Shown here one piece after another: positions 42,790 to 52,235 of a stretch of DNA of 64,000 bases. The position numbers and the translations under genes are program-made. This stretch comes from Haliea sp040221975 (GTDB taxonomy: Bacteria > Pseudomonadota > Gammaproteobacteria > Pseudomonadales > Halieaceae): NCBI GenBank assembly GCA_040221975.1, contig JAVJWR010000013.1, forward strand, positions 124,001-188,000, given 5' to 3'. The notes below the pieces were generated by a model, which saw only the letters and a list, made by a program, of their open reading frames with translations, did no database searches and was not told the origin of the DNA. Each line of letters begins with the position of its first letter. The first letter of the stretch is position 1.

Positions 42790-42866
42790 GGAAACATCCT
42801 CTGTTATTGTGGGTTGGAACACACACCCGAGTTTACCGTGCTCCGGCCTGCAGGCACACGGTTCAA

Positions 42867-44615
42867 TCAGGACAAAACCAGGTCCGCCCGCTGCACGACC
42901 CGCCGCTGGAAAGCCGCTTCATTCTCAACGTAATCGGTACTGTCGATGGTGGAGACATAACGCCATTCCGCGGTGACTGCATCCTCTGCAAATGCCACGG
43001 TCAGGTAGCCGCGATCGAGGAAGTTGGCATAGACCAGGTCGTCTACGAGTACCGACATCAGTGGTGCGAACAGGGCCGCCGCATCGGCGCCGAGCACCGC
43101 GTCCAGGCCCGGCGAGGTGACGCTGGCGGTCGCGAACTCCACCCCCACGACTTCTCCAGTACTGCTCCGCAGCTGCGAGGCCCAGGCATTGTGGGTATCT
43201 CCTGCCAGTACCACGAGTCGACTGCCAAGCTGGGCAACAAAATCCAGCACCCGATTGCGTTCGAAGTCGTAGCCATCCCAGGCGTCCAGGTTGTACGGAA
43301 TCGCCGAATCAAGCAGCATTTGCTCCTCGAGGGTACGGTCCCCCGGCGCCTTGTTTTTGGCCGCAACCGCTGCCAGCACCGCTGCGGTCCCGGCCGCCAG
43401 GGTATCGTCGCCGCCAATACTCGGCTCCAGAGCCTCGAGAATCGGTGACGGCAGCGCATAGCGCCCCATCAGCACCTGCTGGCCAAGAATCTGCCAGCGC
43501 GCGGTCGAACCGGCCAGCTGCTCCTCCAGCCAGGCCAGCTGCTGTGCGCCAAGCAGGGTGCGACCGCTGTCGCCTACCGCCGCCCGGGTGGCATCGACAT
43601 CGATTATGCCGCCGTTGACAAAGTCGGGGTAGACGAACTGTTGATCGCGACCGATGACCCGGGTGTCCAGCATGATCAGGTCCAGAAGATCGCCGTAAGG
43701 CAGGCGCCGGTAGATTATCTCTGCCGTGCTGGTCGGTGGCCGCACCGGCAACCATTCATACCAGGCCTGGATGGCCGCGGCACGGCGGGCCGAGAACTCG
43801 CCCTCGGTTTCCTGATCGTGGTTCTCCGCGCCTTCACGCCAGGTATCATTGGCAATCTCGTGGTCATCCCAGACCACAATGAACGGATGCGCGGCGTGGG
43901 CAGCCTGCAGGTCAGGGTCGCTGCGATACTGGGCGTAGCGGGTTCGATAATCGGCGAGGGTGAGAATTTCCGTGGCTGGCTCGACCACGCGGCCGAGGGC
44001 TTCTGCGTTGGCACTGGCATAACCACCCGGAGCATATTCGTAAATGTAGTCGCCCAGATGCAGGACCGCGTCCACCGGCTGTTGCGCCACCTCGCGGTAG
44101 ACGTTGAAATACCCGGTCGGGTAGTTGGAGCAGGACACCACGGCAAAAGCGGCGCTGGCGGTTGCCCCGGCAGGTGCGGTGCGTGTGCGGGCCACTTCGG
44201 AGACGCGGTCACGCACCCGAAAACGATAGAAATAGGCGGTGCCGGCGGCAAGGCCGGTGACATCGACCTTGACCGTGAAGTCCACAGCCTCGTCGGTGGT
44301 CCCGGAACCGCTTGCCAGGATGGTGCTGAAGTCTTCCTCGGCAGCGACTTCCCATTCCACTTCCACAAAACCCGGCTCATCCGGTGTCACCCGCGTCCAC
44401 AGTATGACCCGGTCGGTTGTTGGATCTCCAGATGCCACGCCGTGCCTGAACTCTGCCGCCACACCCACCGGACCGGGCTCTGGGGCCTGGTCGGGAATTC
44501 GGCGATCACTGCTGTCGGAACAGCCCATCAGATTGCTGCCCAGGACAGGCAGCAGTGAAGCGGCCGCGACACCCTTTACCAGGGCACGACGGCGCAAATC
44601 AAGATTGTCATTCAT
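42867..44615 (-). CDS. phoD: PhoD-like alkaline phosphatase/phosphodiesterase
   Basis: 582 residues. Tat-type signal: RRRALVKGVAAASLLPVLGSNLMGC, which also ends in a lipobox-like LMGC, so it may be exported as a lipoprotein. An N-terminal PhoD domain (HGVASGDPTTDRVILWTRV) precedes the catalytic metallophosphatase domain: VVSCSNYP, HLGDYIYEY, VWDDHEIANDTW and LDTRVIGRD. It releases phosphate from phosphodiesters or monoesters outside the cytoplasm. GGAG lies 7 nt upstream of the ATG. No pho box recognised. Confidence 0.92.
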   Translation of the reverse strand: MNDNLDLRRRALVKGVAAASLLPVLGSNLMGCSDSSDRRIPDQAPEPGPVGVAAEFRHGVASGDPTTDRVILWTRVTPDEPGFVEVEWEVAAEEDFSTILASGSGTTDEAVDFTVKVDVTGLAAGTAYFYRFRVRDRVSEVARTRTAPAGATASAAFAVVSCSNYPTGYFNVYREVAQQPVDAVLHLGDYIYEYAPGGYASANAEALGRVVEPATEILTLADYRTRYAQYRSDPDLQAAHAAHPFIVVWDDHEIANDTWREGAENHDQETEGEFSARRAAAIQAWYEWLPVRPPTSTAEIIYRRLPYGDLLDLIMLDTRVIGRDQQFVYPDFVNGGIIDVDATRAAVGDSGRTLLGAQQLAWLEEQLAGSTARWQILGQQVLMGRYALPSPILEALEPSIGGDDTLAAGTAAVLAAVAAKNKAPGDRTLEEQMLLDSAIPYNLDAWDGYDFERNRVLDFVAQLGSRLVVLAGDTHNAWASQLRSSTGEVVGVEFATASVTSPGLDAVLGADAAALFAPLMSVLVDDLVYANFLDRGYLTVAFAEDAVTAEWRYVSTIDSTDYVENEAAFQRRVVQRADLVLS

Positions 44616-44723
44616 TATTATGCTCCAGTAGGACCGCCGGGACGGTAACAGGAGCAGGATTACAGGAAGCGGTTACCGGCGCAAGTACTGCGCCGGGTCA
44701 GACGGGGTGGAGGGCACCTGTTC

Positions 44724-46019
44724 TCAGCGCGCCGGGCGATTGCCGTTGCCAGCACCGCCGCCACTGCGGCGACGGCGCCGCGGCTGGCCGCGATTCGCCG
44801 CATCACCGCCGGGAGGGCCGGCGCGGCGCGCCGGTCTCTGGCTCTGGGGCCGGGCGGTTGCGCCGGGGCGTCCCTGAGGCACCGCGTGCTCGGGCTCGAA
44901 GCCCTCGATTTCCTCTCGCGGCAGGGTCTTGCGAATTAGCTTCTCGATCCCGGCCAGGAAATCAGCTTCATCAGCGCTGACCAGGGAATAGGCGTGACCG
45001 GAGGCGCCGGCACGACCGGTGCGGCCGATACGGTGCACATAATCCTCGGCCACGTTGGGCAGGTCGAAGTTGACCACCTGCGGCAACTGCTCGATATCGA
45101 GGCCCCGGGCGGCGATATCGGTGGCGACCAGCGCCTGTACCTTGCCCCGCTTGAAGTCGCCCAGAGCCTTGGTGCGCGCATTCTGGCTCTTATTGCCGTG
45201 GATGGCGACAGCGCTGATGCCGTTCTTTTCCAGCTGCTGGCTCAGCTTGTTGGCGCCGTGCTTGGTGCGGGTAAAAACCAGCACCTGGTGCCAGGCATTG
45301 CTCTGCACCAGGTGACTGAGCAGTTCCGGTTTGCGTTTCTTGTCGACCGGGTAGACCCACTGGGTCACCATGTCCGCGGTCGCATTGGGGGGCGCGACCT
45401 CGACCTTGACCGGGTTTTGCATGTAACCCTGGGCGAGCTTGGTAATCTCCGCAGAAAAGGTCGCGGAGAACATCAGGGTCTGGCGCTTCACCGGCAGCAG
45501 CTTGACGATGCGCTTGATGTCGTTGATGAAGCCCATGTCCAGCATGCGGTCCGCCTCGTCGAAGACCAGCACCTCGAGGTCACTGAAGTCGACAAAGCCC
45601 TGGCCATGCAGGTCCAGCAGGCGACCAGGCGTCGCTACCAGCACATCGACGCCGCGCCTGAGCAGGGCGATCTGGGGGTTGATCTTGACGCCCCCGAACA
45701 CCACCGCCGAGCTGAAGCCATCATATTTGCCGTAATCGCGCACACTTTCCTGCACCTGGGCAGCAAGCTCGCGGGTGGGGGTCAAGACCAGGGCGCGGCA
45801 GCGGTTGGCCCTGACCGGGGTGCCACCGCTGAGGCGGTGCAGCAGCGGCAGGGTAAAGGCGGCGGTTTTGCCGGTGCCGGTCTGGGCGGCGGCCATGACA
45901 TCCTGGCCTGCAAGAATCAGGGGGATGGCCTTGGCCTGAATTGGTGATGGGGTTTCATAGCCTTGATCGGCAATAGCGCGCATCAGGCTGGCGGACAGCC
46001 CGAGGGTGTCAAAAGTCAT
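44724..46019 (-). CDS. rhlE: DEAD-box RNA helicase RhlE
   Basis: 431 residues from ATG at 46019. Seen: TPSPIQAKAIP (Q motif), AAQTGTGKTAAF (I), PTRELAAQV (Ia), DEADRMLDMGF (II), FSATF (III) and HRIGRTGRAG (VI), then a basic RG-rich tail (about 365-431), as in RhlE. It unwinds RNA duplexes, for instance in ribosome assembly or mRNA turnover. A promoter is visible 90 bp upstream. Confidence 0.95.
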   Translation of the reverse strand: MTFDTLGLSASLMRAIADQGYETPSPIQAKAIPLILAGQDVMAAAQTGTGKTAAFTLPLLHRLSGGTPVRANRCRALVLTPTRELAAQVQESVRDYGKYDGFSSAVVFGGVKINPQIALLRRGVDVLVATPGRLLDLHGQGFVDFSDLEVLVFDEADRMLDMGFINDIKRIVKLLPVKRQTLMFSATFSAEITKLAQGYMQNPVKVEVAPPNATADMVTQWVYPVDKKRKPELLSHLVQSNAWHQVLVFTRTKHGANKLSQQLEKNGISAVAIHGNKSQNARTKALGDFKRGKVQALVATDIAARGLDIEQLPQVVNFDLPNVAEDYVHRIGRTGRAGASGHAYSLVSADEADFLAGIEKLIRKTLPREEIEGFEPEHAVPQGRPGATARPQSQRPARRAGPPGGDAANRGQPRRRRRSGGGAGNGNRPAR

Positions 46020-46110
46020 AGTCAGCAATCTCTGTGGGGAAGTGTATTAAAGGTAAATCGGAGGGGTGATGCTGACGAGGATCGGCACCGTCAGCGGGTG
46101 CGAGGCAGGA

Positions 46111-46138
46111 ATACTACGCTAATCTGGACTGATTGCAA
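46111..46138 (-). promoter_or_regulatory. Putative sigma-70 promoter of rhlE
   Basis: On the minus strand TTGCAA (46133-46138) and TAGTAT (46111-46116) are 16 bp apart, giving a leader of about 85 nt before the rhlE ATG. It starts inside the short space after the ATP-grasp gene. Long leaders are usual for cold-shock helicases; this is visual evidence only. Confidence 0.5.
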
Positions 46139-46148
46139 GCCAGTCGGA

Positions 46149-47147
46149 TCAGGCTGCCCCGGAGGCAGTGGTTACAGGCTCTTCGGGAAACACCGTTTCC
46201 GGACGATGGAAGCGCTCGCGGGCGATGCGTACGCGTGCATCATGGTCCGGAGCGGTCGCCGCGATTTCCTCCGCGATTCGCAGGCGGTGGATCAGGCCCT
46301 CCTGATTCGCCACCTGGATCGCCAGCCCGGGTCTTGCATTCAATTCCAGCAGCATCGGGCCGCGCTGCCGGTCGAGCACGATATCGGCCCCCAGGTAGCC
46401 GAGGCCAGTCATCTCGGCACAGCTGGCGGCGAGGTCGAGGATGGCGTCCCAGTCGGGCAGACGCAAAGACTTGAAGCAGGCACCGGTATCGGGGTGGTGA
46501 GTAACGAGGCTGCCGAACTGGACAGCGGCGATACTGTGGCCATCACCGATATCTATTCCCACGCCGACCGCGCCCTGGTGCAAATTGGCCTTGCCGTCCG
46601 AAGCGTGGGTAGCGCACCGCATCATCGCCATGACCGGTACCCCGCGGAGCACGATGACCCGGATATCCGGCACACCCTCGTAGCTGTACTCCGCCAGCGC
46701 CGGGTTGAAATCGATGAGTGCCTCGATCATGGCGTAATCGTTGCGGCCACCGAGACTGTGCAGGCCGGCAAGAATATTGGAGGTGTGCCGGCGCAGGTCG
46801 CGATCGTCCACGACGCCGCCACTGGATTTGACAAAGCGGTCCCCGTCGCGGGCGACAATGACCAGGATACCCTTGCCGCCACTACCCTGTACCGGCTTGA
46901 TTACGAAGGCATCACGGTCCTGGAGCCGCTCCAGGATATGATCAATCTGGAATTGATGTTCGATCACACCGTACAGCTCGGGCACGACGATGCCGCGCTC
47001 CAGTGCCGCCTTCTTGGTGAGCAGCTTGTTGTCCACCAACTGGTAGTTGCGGCGCGGATTGTTGGCACCTATGCAGGAAATATTGCGCCGGTTCATCCCC
47101 AGGATACCGAGCCGGCGCAATGTGGACGGGGATACCAGCCTGATCAT
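46149..47147 (-). CDS. Alpha-L-glutamate ligase-like ATP-grasp protein (RimK-related)
   Basis: 332 residues. ATP-grasp fold: KKAALERGIVVPELYG, the ATP-binding FVIKPVQGSGGKGILVI, KANLHQGAVGVGID, and the metal-binding LLELNARPGLAIQVAN. It is the RimK-like group often annotated 'alpha-L-glutamate ligase-like'; such enzymes join amino acids to a peptide or protein carboxylate. ATG overlaps the stop of the 7TM gene by 4 nt. Third gene of a coupled cluster. Substrate not known. Confidence 0.85.
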   Translation of the reverse strand: MIRLVSPSTLRRLGILGMNRRNISCIGANNPRRNYQLVDNKLLTKKAALERGIVVPELYGVIEHQFQIDHILERLQDRDAFVIKPVQGSGGKGILVIVARDGDRFVKSSGGVVDDRDLRRHTSNILAGLHSLGGRNDYAMIEALIDFNPALAEYSYEGVPDIRVIVLRGVPVMAMMRCATHASDGKANLHQGAVGVGIDIGDGHSIAAVQFGSLVTHHPDTGACFKSLRLPDWDAILDLAASCAEMTGLGYLGADIVLDRQRGPMLLELNARPGLAIQVANQEGLIHRLRIAEEIAATAPDHDARVRIARERFHRPETVFPEEPVTTASGAA

Positions 47148-48667
47148 TTCATGTTGGCCATGTCGCGGAAGCGGTACAGCTCCGACAAGCGGTATCCGGT
47201 GTACTTGCCGATCAACAGGATGACACCGAGCAGGCTGACCAGAAGCTCCGGGAAGTTGAAGGTAAGGTGCTCGACCACCCGCATCGACATGACCAGATAA
47301 GCCATGACTGCAACCAGCAGGCTGCCACCGCCCTGCACCATCACCTCGCGTCCGCCCTCCTCTTCCCAGAGAATGGACATGCGCTCAATCGTCCACGCCA
47401 GGATGATGGTCGGAAAGAAGGTCACGGTGAGGGCCTGGTCAAGGCCCAGCTTGTAGCTGATCAGCGCCAGCACCGCCATCAGCAGGATCACCACGATAAC
47501 CACGGCCGACACCCGGGCCACCAGCAACAGGTTGAGGTGACTGAGCCAGGAGCGAATCCAGAGGCCCACACTCACCAGGGTCAGGAAGATGGCCAGGCCA
47601 ACCCACAGGGTCGTCTGCAGGAATGCAAGGGCAATCAAAATAGGCATGAAAGTACCGGAGGTCTTGATCCCTACCAGGATACGCATCACCACCACCACAA
47701 AGGCAGCTACCGGCAACAGCAGGATGCCCTTGAAAATACCCTGCTGCTCCACGGGCAGGGCATAGATGGAAAAGTCCAGCAGAGCGAAGTCGTCGCTGCG
47801 CTGTTCCATGCTGACCACCGTCTTGGCAGACAGGCTGTTGCGCACCAGGGCGAATTCCAGCCGCGAATCGCGCCCCCCCATGACCCGCAGGGCGGCACCA
47901 TCGCCGCGCTGCCAGACGAAAAAATTGTCCGGCAGGCCACTGCCCGCAGTCGCCGGATCCAGCAATTGCCAGGCGTTGCCATCATGAATTTCCAGCAGGG
48001 CGCTGAGGGTCTGGCGCCGGCGCCCATCCTGCAACTGGATGCCGCGCACGGAGTGGGCCGGGATGCCGGCGTAGGCGAGAACATCAAGCATCACCCGCAG
48101 GGGCGTTTCGCGATAGGTGCCGAGAAGGAACTCCGCATCCTGGCTGGGCTCCGGCCGCGCCAGTTCCTGTACCAGCAGAGCGGCAAATGTCGCCGGACCA
48201 CTGGAACGATCACGCAGGTCCATCACCAGACGCTCCATCGCGGCTTGCTGATCCGCCTCCAGCAGTGGCGGCTCGGCTTCACGCACTGGAAAATCGGGCA
48301 GGGAGTCCCGGCGGGCACGATAGGCCTGCTGCTTGTAATACAGCGTGGTGGGGTGCTCAAGGGATTGCCGCGACCACCGCGCCACTTTGCCGCCCCCCTC
48401 CTCCACGACTGAAAAGCCAAATCCGGAGGAGGCAAAGTGTTCTTCCAGGGTGACCCATCCCCCCAGGCCCGTGGGCAGTTTGAGCTCCACATCCACGGGA
48501 CCATCGCTGGGCTTGAAGCTGATCTTGCTTTCGATGGTCCACACTTCCCGCGATTCACCGGGCCAGAGGGGAAGGTCCAGCCGCACCACCTTGTAGGCGG
48601 TCAGGGCAAGTCCGAAGAGGATCATGGCGCCGGCAACAATGCCGACCTTGGCTCGCGATGCAATCAT
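47144..48667 (-). CDS. Inactive transglutaminase fused to seven membrane helices
   Basis: 507 residues. N-terminal helix (about 8-28), a periplasmic region of about 270 residues that includes a transglutaminase-like fold (YAGIPAHSVRG, WQLLDPAT) in which the expected catalytic Cys and His positions are not Cys and His, and then about seven helices from 300 to 495. This is the domain pair known in Pfam as inactive transglutaminase (Transglut_i_TM) with 7TM_transglut. ATG overlaps the stop of the retropepsin gene by 4 nt. It may be the membrane receptor or channel that links the two enzymes of the operon; that is inference. Confidence 0.87.
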   Translation of the reverse strand: MIASRAKVGIVAGAMILFGLALTAYKVVRLDLPLWPGESREVWTIESKISFKPSDGPVDVELKLPTGLGGWVTLEEHFASSGFGFSVVEEGGGKVARWSRQSLEHPTTLYYKQQAYRARRDSLPDFPVREAEPPLLEADQQAAMERLVMDLRDRSSGPATFAALLVQELARPEPSQDAEFLLGTYRETPLRVMLDVLAYAGIPAHSVRGIQLQDGRRRQTLSALLEIHDGNAWQLLDPATAGSGLPDNFFVWQRGDGAALRVMGGRDSRLEFALVRNSLSAKTVVSMEQRSDDFALLDFSIYALPVEQQGIFKGILLLPVAAFVVVVMRILVGIKTSGTFMPILIALAFLQTTLWVGLAIFLTLVSVGLWIRSWLSHLNLLLVARVSAVVIVVILLMAVLALISYKLGLDQALTVTFFPTIILAWTIERMSILWEEEGGREVMVQGGGSLLVAVMAYLVMSMRVVEHLTFNFPELLVSLLGVILLIGKYTGYRLSELYRFRDMANMK

Positions 48668-49320
48668 GGTGGCGGTTGGTTATCCAGAGTGTGGCGTCGG
48701 CTGACGTCGACAATCGCCACGTCAGTCAACAGGTTGCGCCCTACCACCAGCGGGTAGGGCATGTCAGTGCGCTCAGACAAGCCGACTTCGACCCTGGTCC
48801 GGCTCTCGCCAAGGCTCAACCACATTTGCACTACATGGTTGCGGCTAGTGCTGCCGTCGGCATGCTGAGTGGACGCGCGGCGCCGCACCAGGGCTTCAAT
48901 CTCATGCTCGCCACCCGTCACCGGATCGGCGAGCGTGTAGTTGACATAGCGCTGGCCGTCCTTTTCCAGCAGCCGCAAGTTGCGAACCGCCAGCGTGCTG
49001 CCCTCGGCGGCAGTATCAATGACGGCTTCCAGGCGCACCCCCGGCGGGTCAACCGTGACAAATTCCACCACTCCGATGATGGGCAGGTCCAGTTCCCCCG
49101 CTGTCGCCGGGGGTGGTGGCGGCGGCGGCGGCGGAGCCGGTCGCAACACGATCTTCTCCAGCACTCGCGGCGCGGGACACTCTTCAATCTGACACACCGG
49201 GCAATCCGGGACTTCCACTGCCGGGCATACAGCCGCTTCGGCATCCCCGGGGGGCACGGTCTGGCAACCTGCCAGAGCCGCGACCGCGACAAGCGTTACA
49301 ATCCTGCTGAACAAAGACAT
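48664..49320 (-). CDS. Retropepsin-like lipoprotein with Cys-rich and poly-Pro segments
   Basis: 218 residues from the ATG at 49320 (AGGGGA upstream). Signal peptide with lipobox LAGC (Cys about 19); Cys at about 32, 40, 43 and 48; about ten Pro in a row near 62-71; then a putative ATP-dependent zinc protease / retropepsin fold (about 80-210) with IDTAAEGSTL near 101-110 and VVGRNLLTD near the end. Aspartic proteases of this fold normally have Asp-Thr/Ser-Gly; here Gly is Ala. So the protease may be inactive or altered. First gene of the operon with the 7TM and ATP-grasp proteins. Confidence 0.82.
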   Translation of the reverse strand: MSLFSRIVTLVAVAALAGCQTVPPGDAEAAVCPAVEVPDCPVCQIEECPAPRVLEKIVLRPAPPPPPPPPPATAGELDLPIIGVVEFVTVDPPGVRLEAVIDTAAEGSTLAVRNLRLLEKDGQRYVNYTLADPVTGGEHEIEALVRRRASTQHADGSTSRNHVVQMWLSLGESRTRVEVGLSERTDMPYPLVVGRNLLTDVAIVDVSRRHTLDNQPPP

Positions 49321-49529
49321 GCTTTCCCCTGGCTTTGCGCCGGTCATCCCGCCGGCGTCAATCTGCCGAGTATACTGTAGCCAGAACAGGAAAATCACGT
49401 ATTCCGGAAACCACGCCTGCGACAGTTGTGGCGCAGCAATCATCCAGGCTTGATATTCACCTGCCTTGCCCCTACTGTGCGGCCATTGTACTCGCCGGGA
49501 CTGGCCCCGGCCCGCAAGAGGATGACCCG

Positions 49530-49994
49530 ATGCTCACCTGGAACGATGTCCGCCGCTTTGCCGAGGAAGGCAACCCCGTCCCTGACCGAACGCTGCAGCG
49601 CAGCGACGAAGAATGGGCCGCGCTGCTCACCCCGGAACAGTTCCAGGTCACCCGCGAGGCGGGTACGGAACGGGCCTTCAGCAACGAGATGTGCTCCCGC
49701 TTCGAGCCGGGTGCCTACTGCTGTGTCTGCTGCGATACGCTGTTGTTTGATGGTGACCAGAAGTTCGAGTCCGGCACCGGCTGGCCGTCCTTCACTCAAC
49801 CGGTCAAGGACAATGCCATTGCCTACCACAGTGACCACAGCTTTGGCCGCACCCGCATTGAAACCACCTGCAATACCTGCGGCGCCCACCTCGGACATGT
49901 CTTCCCCGACGGACCGCCCCCCGGGGGCCTGCGCTATTGCATGAATGCGGCTGCCCTGAACAAGCGGGACACACCCGAGGGCGAGCCGCAGTGA
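49530..49994 (+). CDS. msrB: Peptide-methionine (R)-S-oxide reductase MsrB
   Basis: 154 residues from the ATG at 49530. Repairs R-methionine sulfoxide in proteins. Seen: zinc-type cysteines in CCVCC and TCNTC, SGTGWPSF, HLGHVFPDGP and the catalytic YCMNA (usual form YCINS). A frame extension to 49335 has no support. It is divergent from the retropepsin gene; the 209 bp between the two contain TATACT at 49371 on both strands (AGTATACT palindrome) as a possible -10. Confidence 0.93.
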   Translation: MLTWNDVRRFAEEGNPVPDRTLQRSDEEWAALLTPEQFQVTREAGTERAFSNEMCSRFEPGAYCCVCCDTLLFDGDQKFESGTGWPSFTQPVKDNAIAYHSDHSFGRTRIETTCNTCGAHLGHVFPDGPPPGGLRYCMNAAALNKRDTPEGEPQ

Positions 49995-50440
49995 AGCCGC
50001 CCTGCACTGCAGACACCCTGCCCTACAGCAACACCATGCTGGTGCGGTTCAGCGACACCGATGCGCAGGGCCATCTGTATTTCGCCAACTATCTGGTCTA
50101 CGCCGATGAAGTCGCCGGCTTCTTCATGGAAGAACTCGGGTTCAGTGCCATGAACCCCCGGGAGGCGCCCTGTTTCATATTTACGGTGAACATCAACTGC
50201 GACTATCTGGACGAGTGCAGGGCCTTTGAAACCGTGGAGGTTCGCCTGGGTTATACCCGTCTGGGACGCACTAGCGCGGACCTGGCGTTCGAACTGTATG
50301 CAGACCGGGGCACCAGGATCCTCGCCAGGGGCAGCATCACCCAGGTATTCACCGACAAGGACTCGCGCAGACCGACTCCGATTCCGGCGCAATTCCGGGC
50401 GGCAATCGTGGCGCGCCAGCCCGCGCTGGCCGGTGCCTGA
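49991..50440 (+). CDS. Hotdog-fold acyl-CoA thioesterase (4-hydroxybenzoyl-CoA type)
   Basis: 149 residues. Seen: RFSDTDAQGHLYFANYLVYADE near residues 19-40, which includes the catalytic Asp region of the YbgC/4-hydroxybenzoyl-CoA thioesterase group. It hydrolyses acyl-CoA; substrate unknown. GTG start overlaps the msrB stop (GTGA), so the pair is co-translated. Convergent with mgtE. Confidence 0.85.
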   Translation: MKPPCTADTLPYSNTMLVRFSDTDAQGHLYFANYLVYADEVAGFFMEELGFSAMNPREAPCFIFTVNINCDYLDECRAFETVEVRLGYTRLGRTSADLAFELYADRGTRILARGSITQVFTDKDSRRPTPIPAQFRAAIVARQPALAGA

Positions 50441-50459
50441 GACGCCGCGAGAAAAAAAT

Positions 50460-51659
50460 CTACAACAGCAGCGTGGTGGCCAGCAACAGCATCAGACCCA
50501 TGCCCAGCACATCGGTAAACGTGGTCAGGAAAATACTGCTGGCCATCGCCGGATCGGCACCAAACCGGCGCAGCGTGAGCGGCACCATCACCCCGAAAAT
50601 GCCACTGCCGACGCAGGCGCCCACCATCGCCACCAGGATCACCAGACCCAGCAGCAACGGGTCGCTGGTGCCACTCATGCCGGCGTAGACCCACATGGCA
50701 GCGGCCGCCACGCAGCCCACCAGAAACCCGTTCATGGCGCCCAGAGCTATTTCCTTGCGCAGCAGGCGCGCAACCGGCACGTCCGCGAGTTCACCGACGG
50801 TCATGCCGCGCAGGGTTATGGCCAGTGCCTGGCAGCCGGTGTTGCCGCTCTGCCCCGCCAGGACCGGCAGGAATACTGCCAGGGCAACGATCTGCGCGAT
50901 CGTGTCTTCAAAAATACCGACGACAAACGCTGCCGCAAAGGCCGTCAGCAGATTCACCTGCAACCAGGGATGACGCATGCGAAAAGCGGCCCATATCCCA
51001 GTACCCACGCGCTCCTCCCGATCCAGCCCGACCATGCTGCCTGACTGCACACTGAGCTCAGAGGCCATGCGCTCGAACAGCTGCCAACCGAAGACCAGGC
51101 CCAGCAGGCGCCCGCCATCATCAACCACGGGATAGATGCGGTGGCGCCGCCGCAGGGCCTGCTGAATGGCCTCGGGCAGCAGGGTCTCGCGGGTGAAGGC
51201 AAAGGGCTTCGGGGTCATCACCTCGGCCAGGCGCTGGCCCGGACGACCCAGCAACAGATCACGCATGGCCACCGTCCCCAGCAGCCGGCCCTCGTCGCCT
51301 GTCACGTAGATATAGGTAATGCCGGACGTTGAGCTGGCATGGACCAGATAATCCAGGGCTCCGGCGATCGTGGTCTCCGGCCCCAGCACCCCGAACGGCG
51401 CCACCAGCAATTCCTCAATACTGTGATTGTCGTCGCTGCCGATCTGGCCAATGTAGTCCAACTCCACCGGGCCTTCACCGGCGGCGACCGTCGAGCCGGA
51501 GAGATGAGAGGCGATTGCCAGGGCCTGATCCGGTGGCAGTGCCGTCAGCACCTGCTGTTGCCGCTCCGGAAGCAGATCCTGCAACATTGCCGCGGCATCC
51601 GCCGTCGACGCTTCACGTATCTGCTCGGCCAGTTGTTCCGGACTCTCAATGGGCGTCAT
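50460..51659 (-). CDS. mgtE: Magnesium transporter MgtE
   Basis: 399 residues from the ATG at 51659 (GGAGAG upstream). N-terminal helical MgtE_N part, shorter than usual (about 1-80); two CBS domains (about 105-220); and a five-helix membrane domain (about 260-399) with FLPVLAGQSGNTGCQALAITLRG near residues 278-300 and MVPLTLRRFGADPA. Imports Mg2+, with CBS-gated control. The GQSGNxGxQ pore motif is intact. Confidence 0.93.
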   Translation of the reverse strand: MTPIESPEQLAEQIREASTADAAAMLQDLLPERQQQVLTALPPDQALAIASHLSGSTVAAGEGPVELDYIGQIGSDDNHSIEELLVAPFGVLGPETTIAGALDYLVHASSTSGITYIYVTGDEGRLLGTVAMRDLLLGRPGQRLAEVMTPKPFAFTRETLLPEAIQQALRRRHRIYPVVDDGGRLLGLVFGWQLFERMASELSVQSGSMVGLDREERVGTGIWAAFRMRHPWLQVNLLTAFAAAFVVGIFEDTIAQIVALAVFLPVLAGQSGNTGCQALAITLRGMTVGELADVPVARLLRKEIALGAMNGFLVGCVAAAAMWVYAGMSGTSDPLLLGLVILVAMVGACVGSGIFGVMVPLTLRRFGADPAMASSIFLTTFTDVLGMGLMLLLATTLLL

Positions 51660-51681
51660 GGGTGCTCTCCAGGTGGTTGCA

Positions 51682-52065
51682 TCACTCAGGCCGGGATTGC
51701 CGCAGACACGAGGCGTAGGCGAGCAGAACAGCGGTGCCGGCCACTTCAACCGCTACAGATACGGGCGCCAGGGTAGCCTCGTGCATTAACGCCGACCATA
51801 CACGGAAAATGGCAGCGCTGCCGAGCAGCAGGCAGGCACCGAGCAGGGGCTGCGGCTGCCTGCGCCAGACCCCGAGTCCGATCAGGACCGCAAGGGTAAA
51901 GAAGAACGCGGTAAAATCGCCGACCTGGGTGTTGCGCGCGACCCCGTCCAGCAGCGGCATACCCAGGGTCGCGGCGGCGCCGGCCGGGGCCAGCAGCCAG
52001 TTGAGGAAACTGACCGTGAAGAGCAGCCCAAACAGTGCCGAAATTATCCTTAGCGTGGTGGTCAT
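51682..52065 (-). CDS. Small four-helix membrane protein (DUF4345-like)
   Basis: 127 residues, four hydrophobic helices. Seen: GMPLLDGVARNTQVGDFTAFFFTLAVLIGLG and RVWSALMHEATLAP, a pattern that resembles DUF4345 membrane proteins. Function unknown. The start is the ATG at 52065; a longer frame to 52218 has no ribosome-binding site. It is 22 bp upstream of mgtE, on the same strand. On the minus strand TTATAC about 20 bp before the start is a possible -10. Confidence 0.65.
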   Translation of the reverse strand: MTTTLRIISALFGLLFTVSFLNWLLAPAGAAATLGMPLLDGVARNTQVGDFTAFFFTLAVLIGLGVWRRQPQPLLGACLLLGSAAIFRVWSALMHEATLAPVSVAVEVAGTAVLLAYASCLRQSRPE

Positions 52066-52235
52066 GACGATCCATCCCGTATAACAGTCGTTAAAGATGC
52101 TCCAATGTTGCATGACTCCGCCGAACATGGCCAGAAGGAAAACCATTGACCCGCTGTACACGGCTGGGCAACTATCCCTTATCTGGATAGCGGCGCTTTG
52201 GCGCGCCGCCGGTGGCAAGGGAGGGAGCCGCCCAC

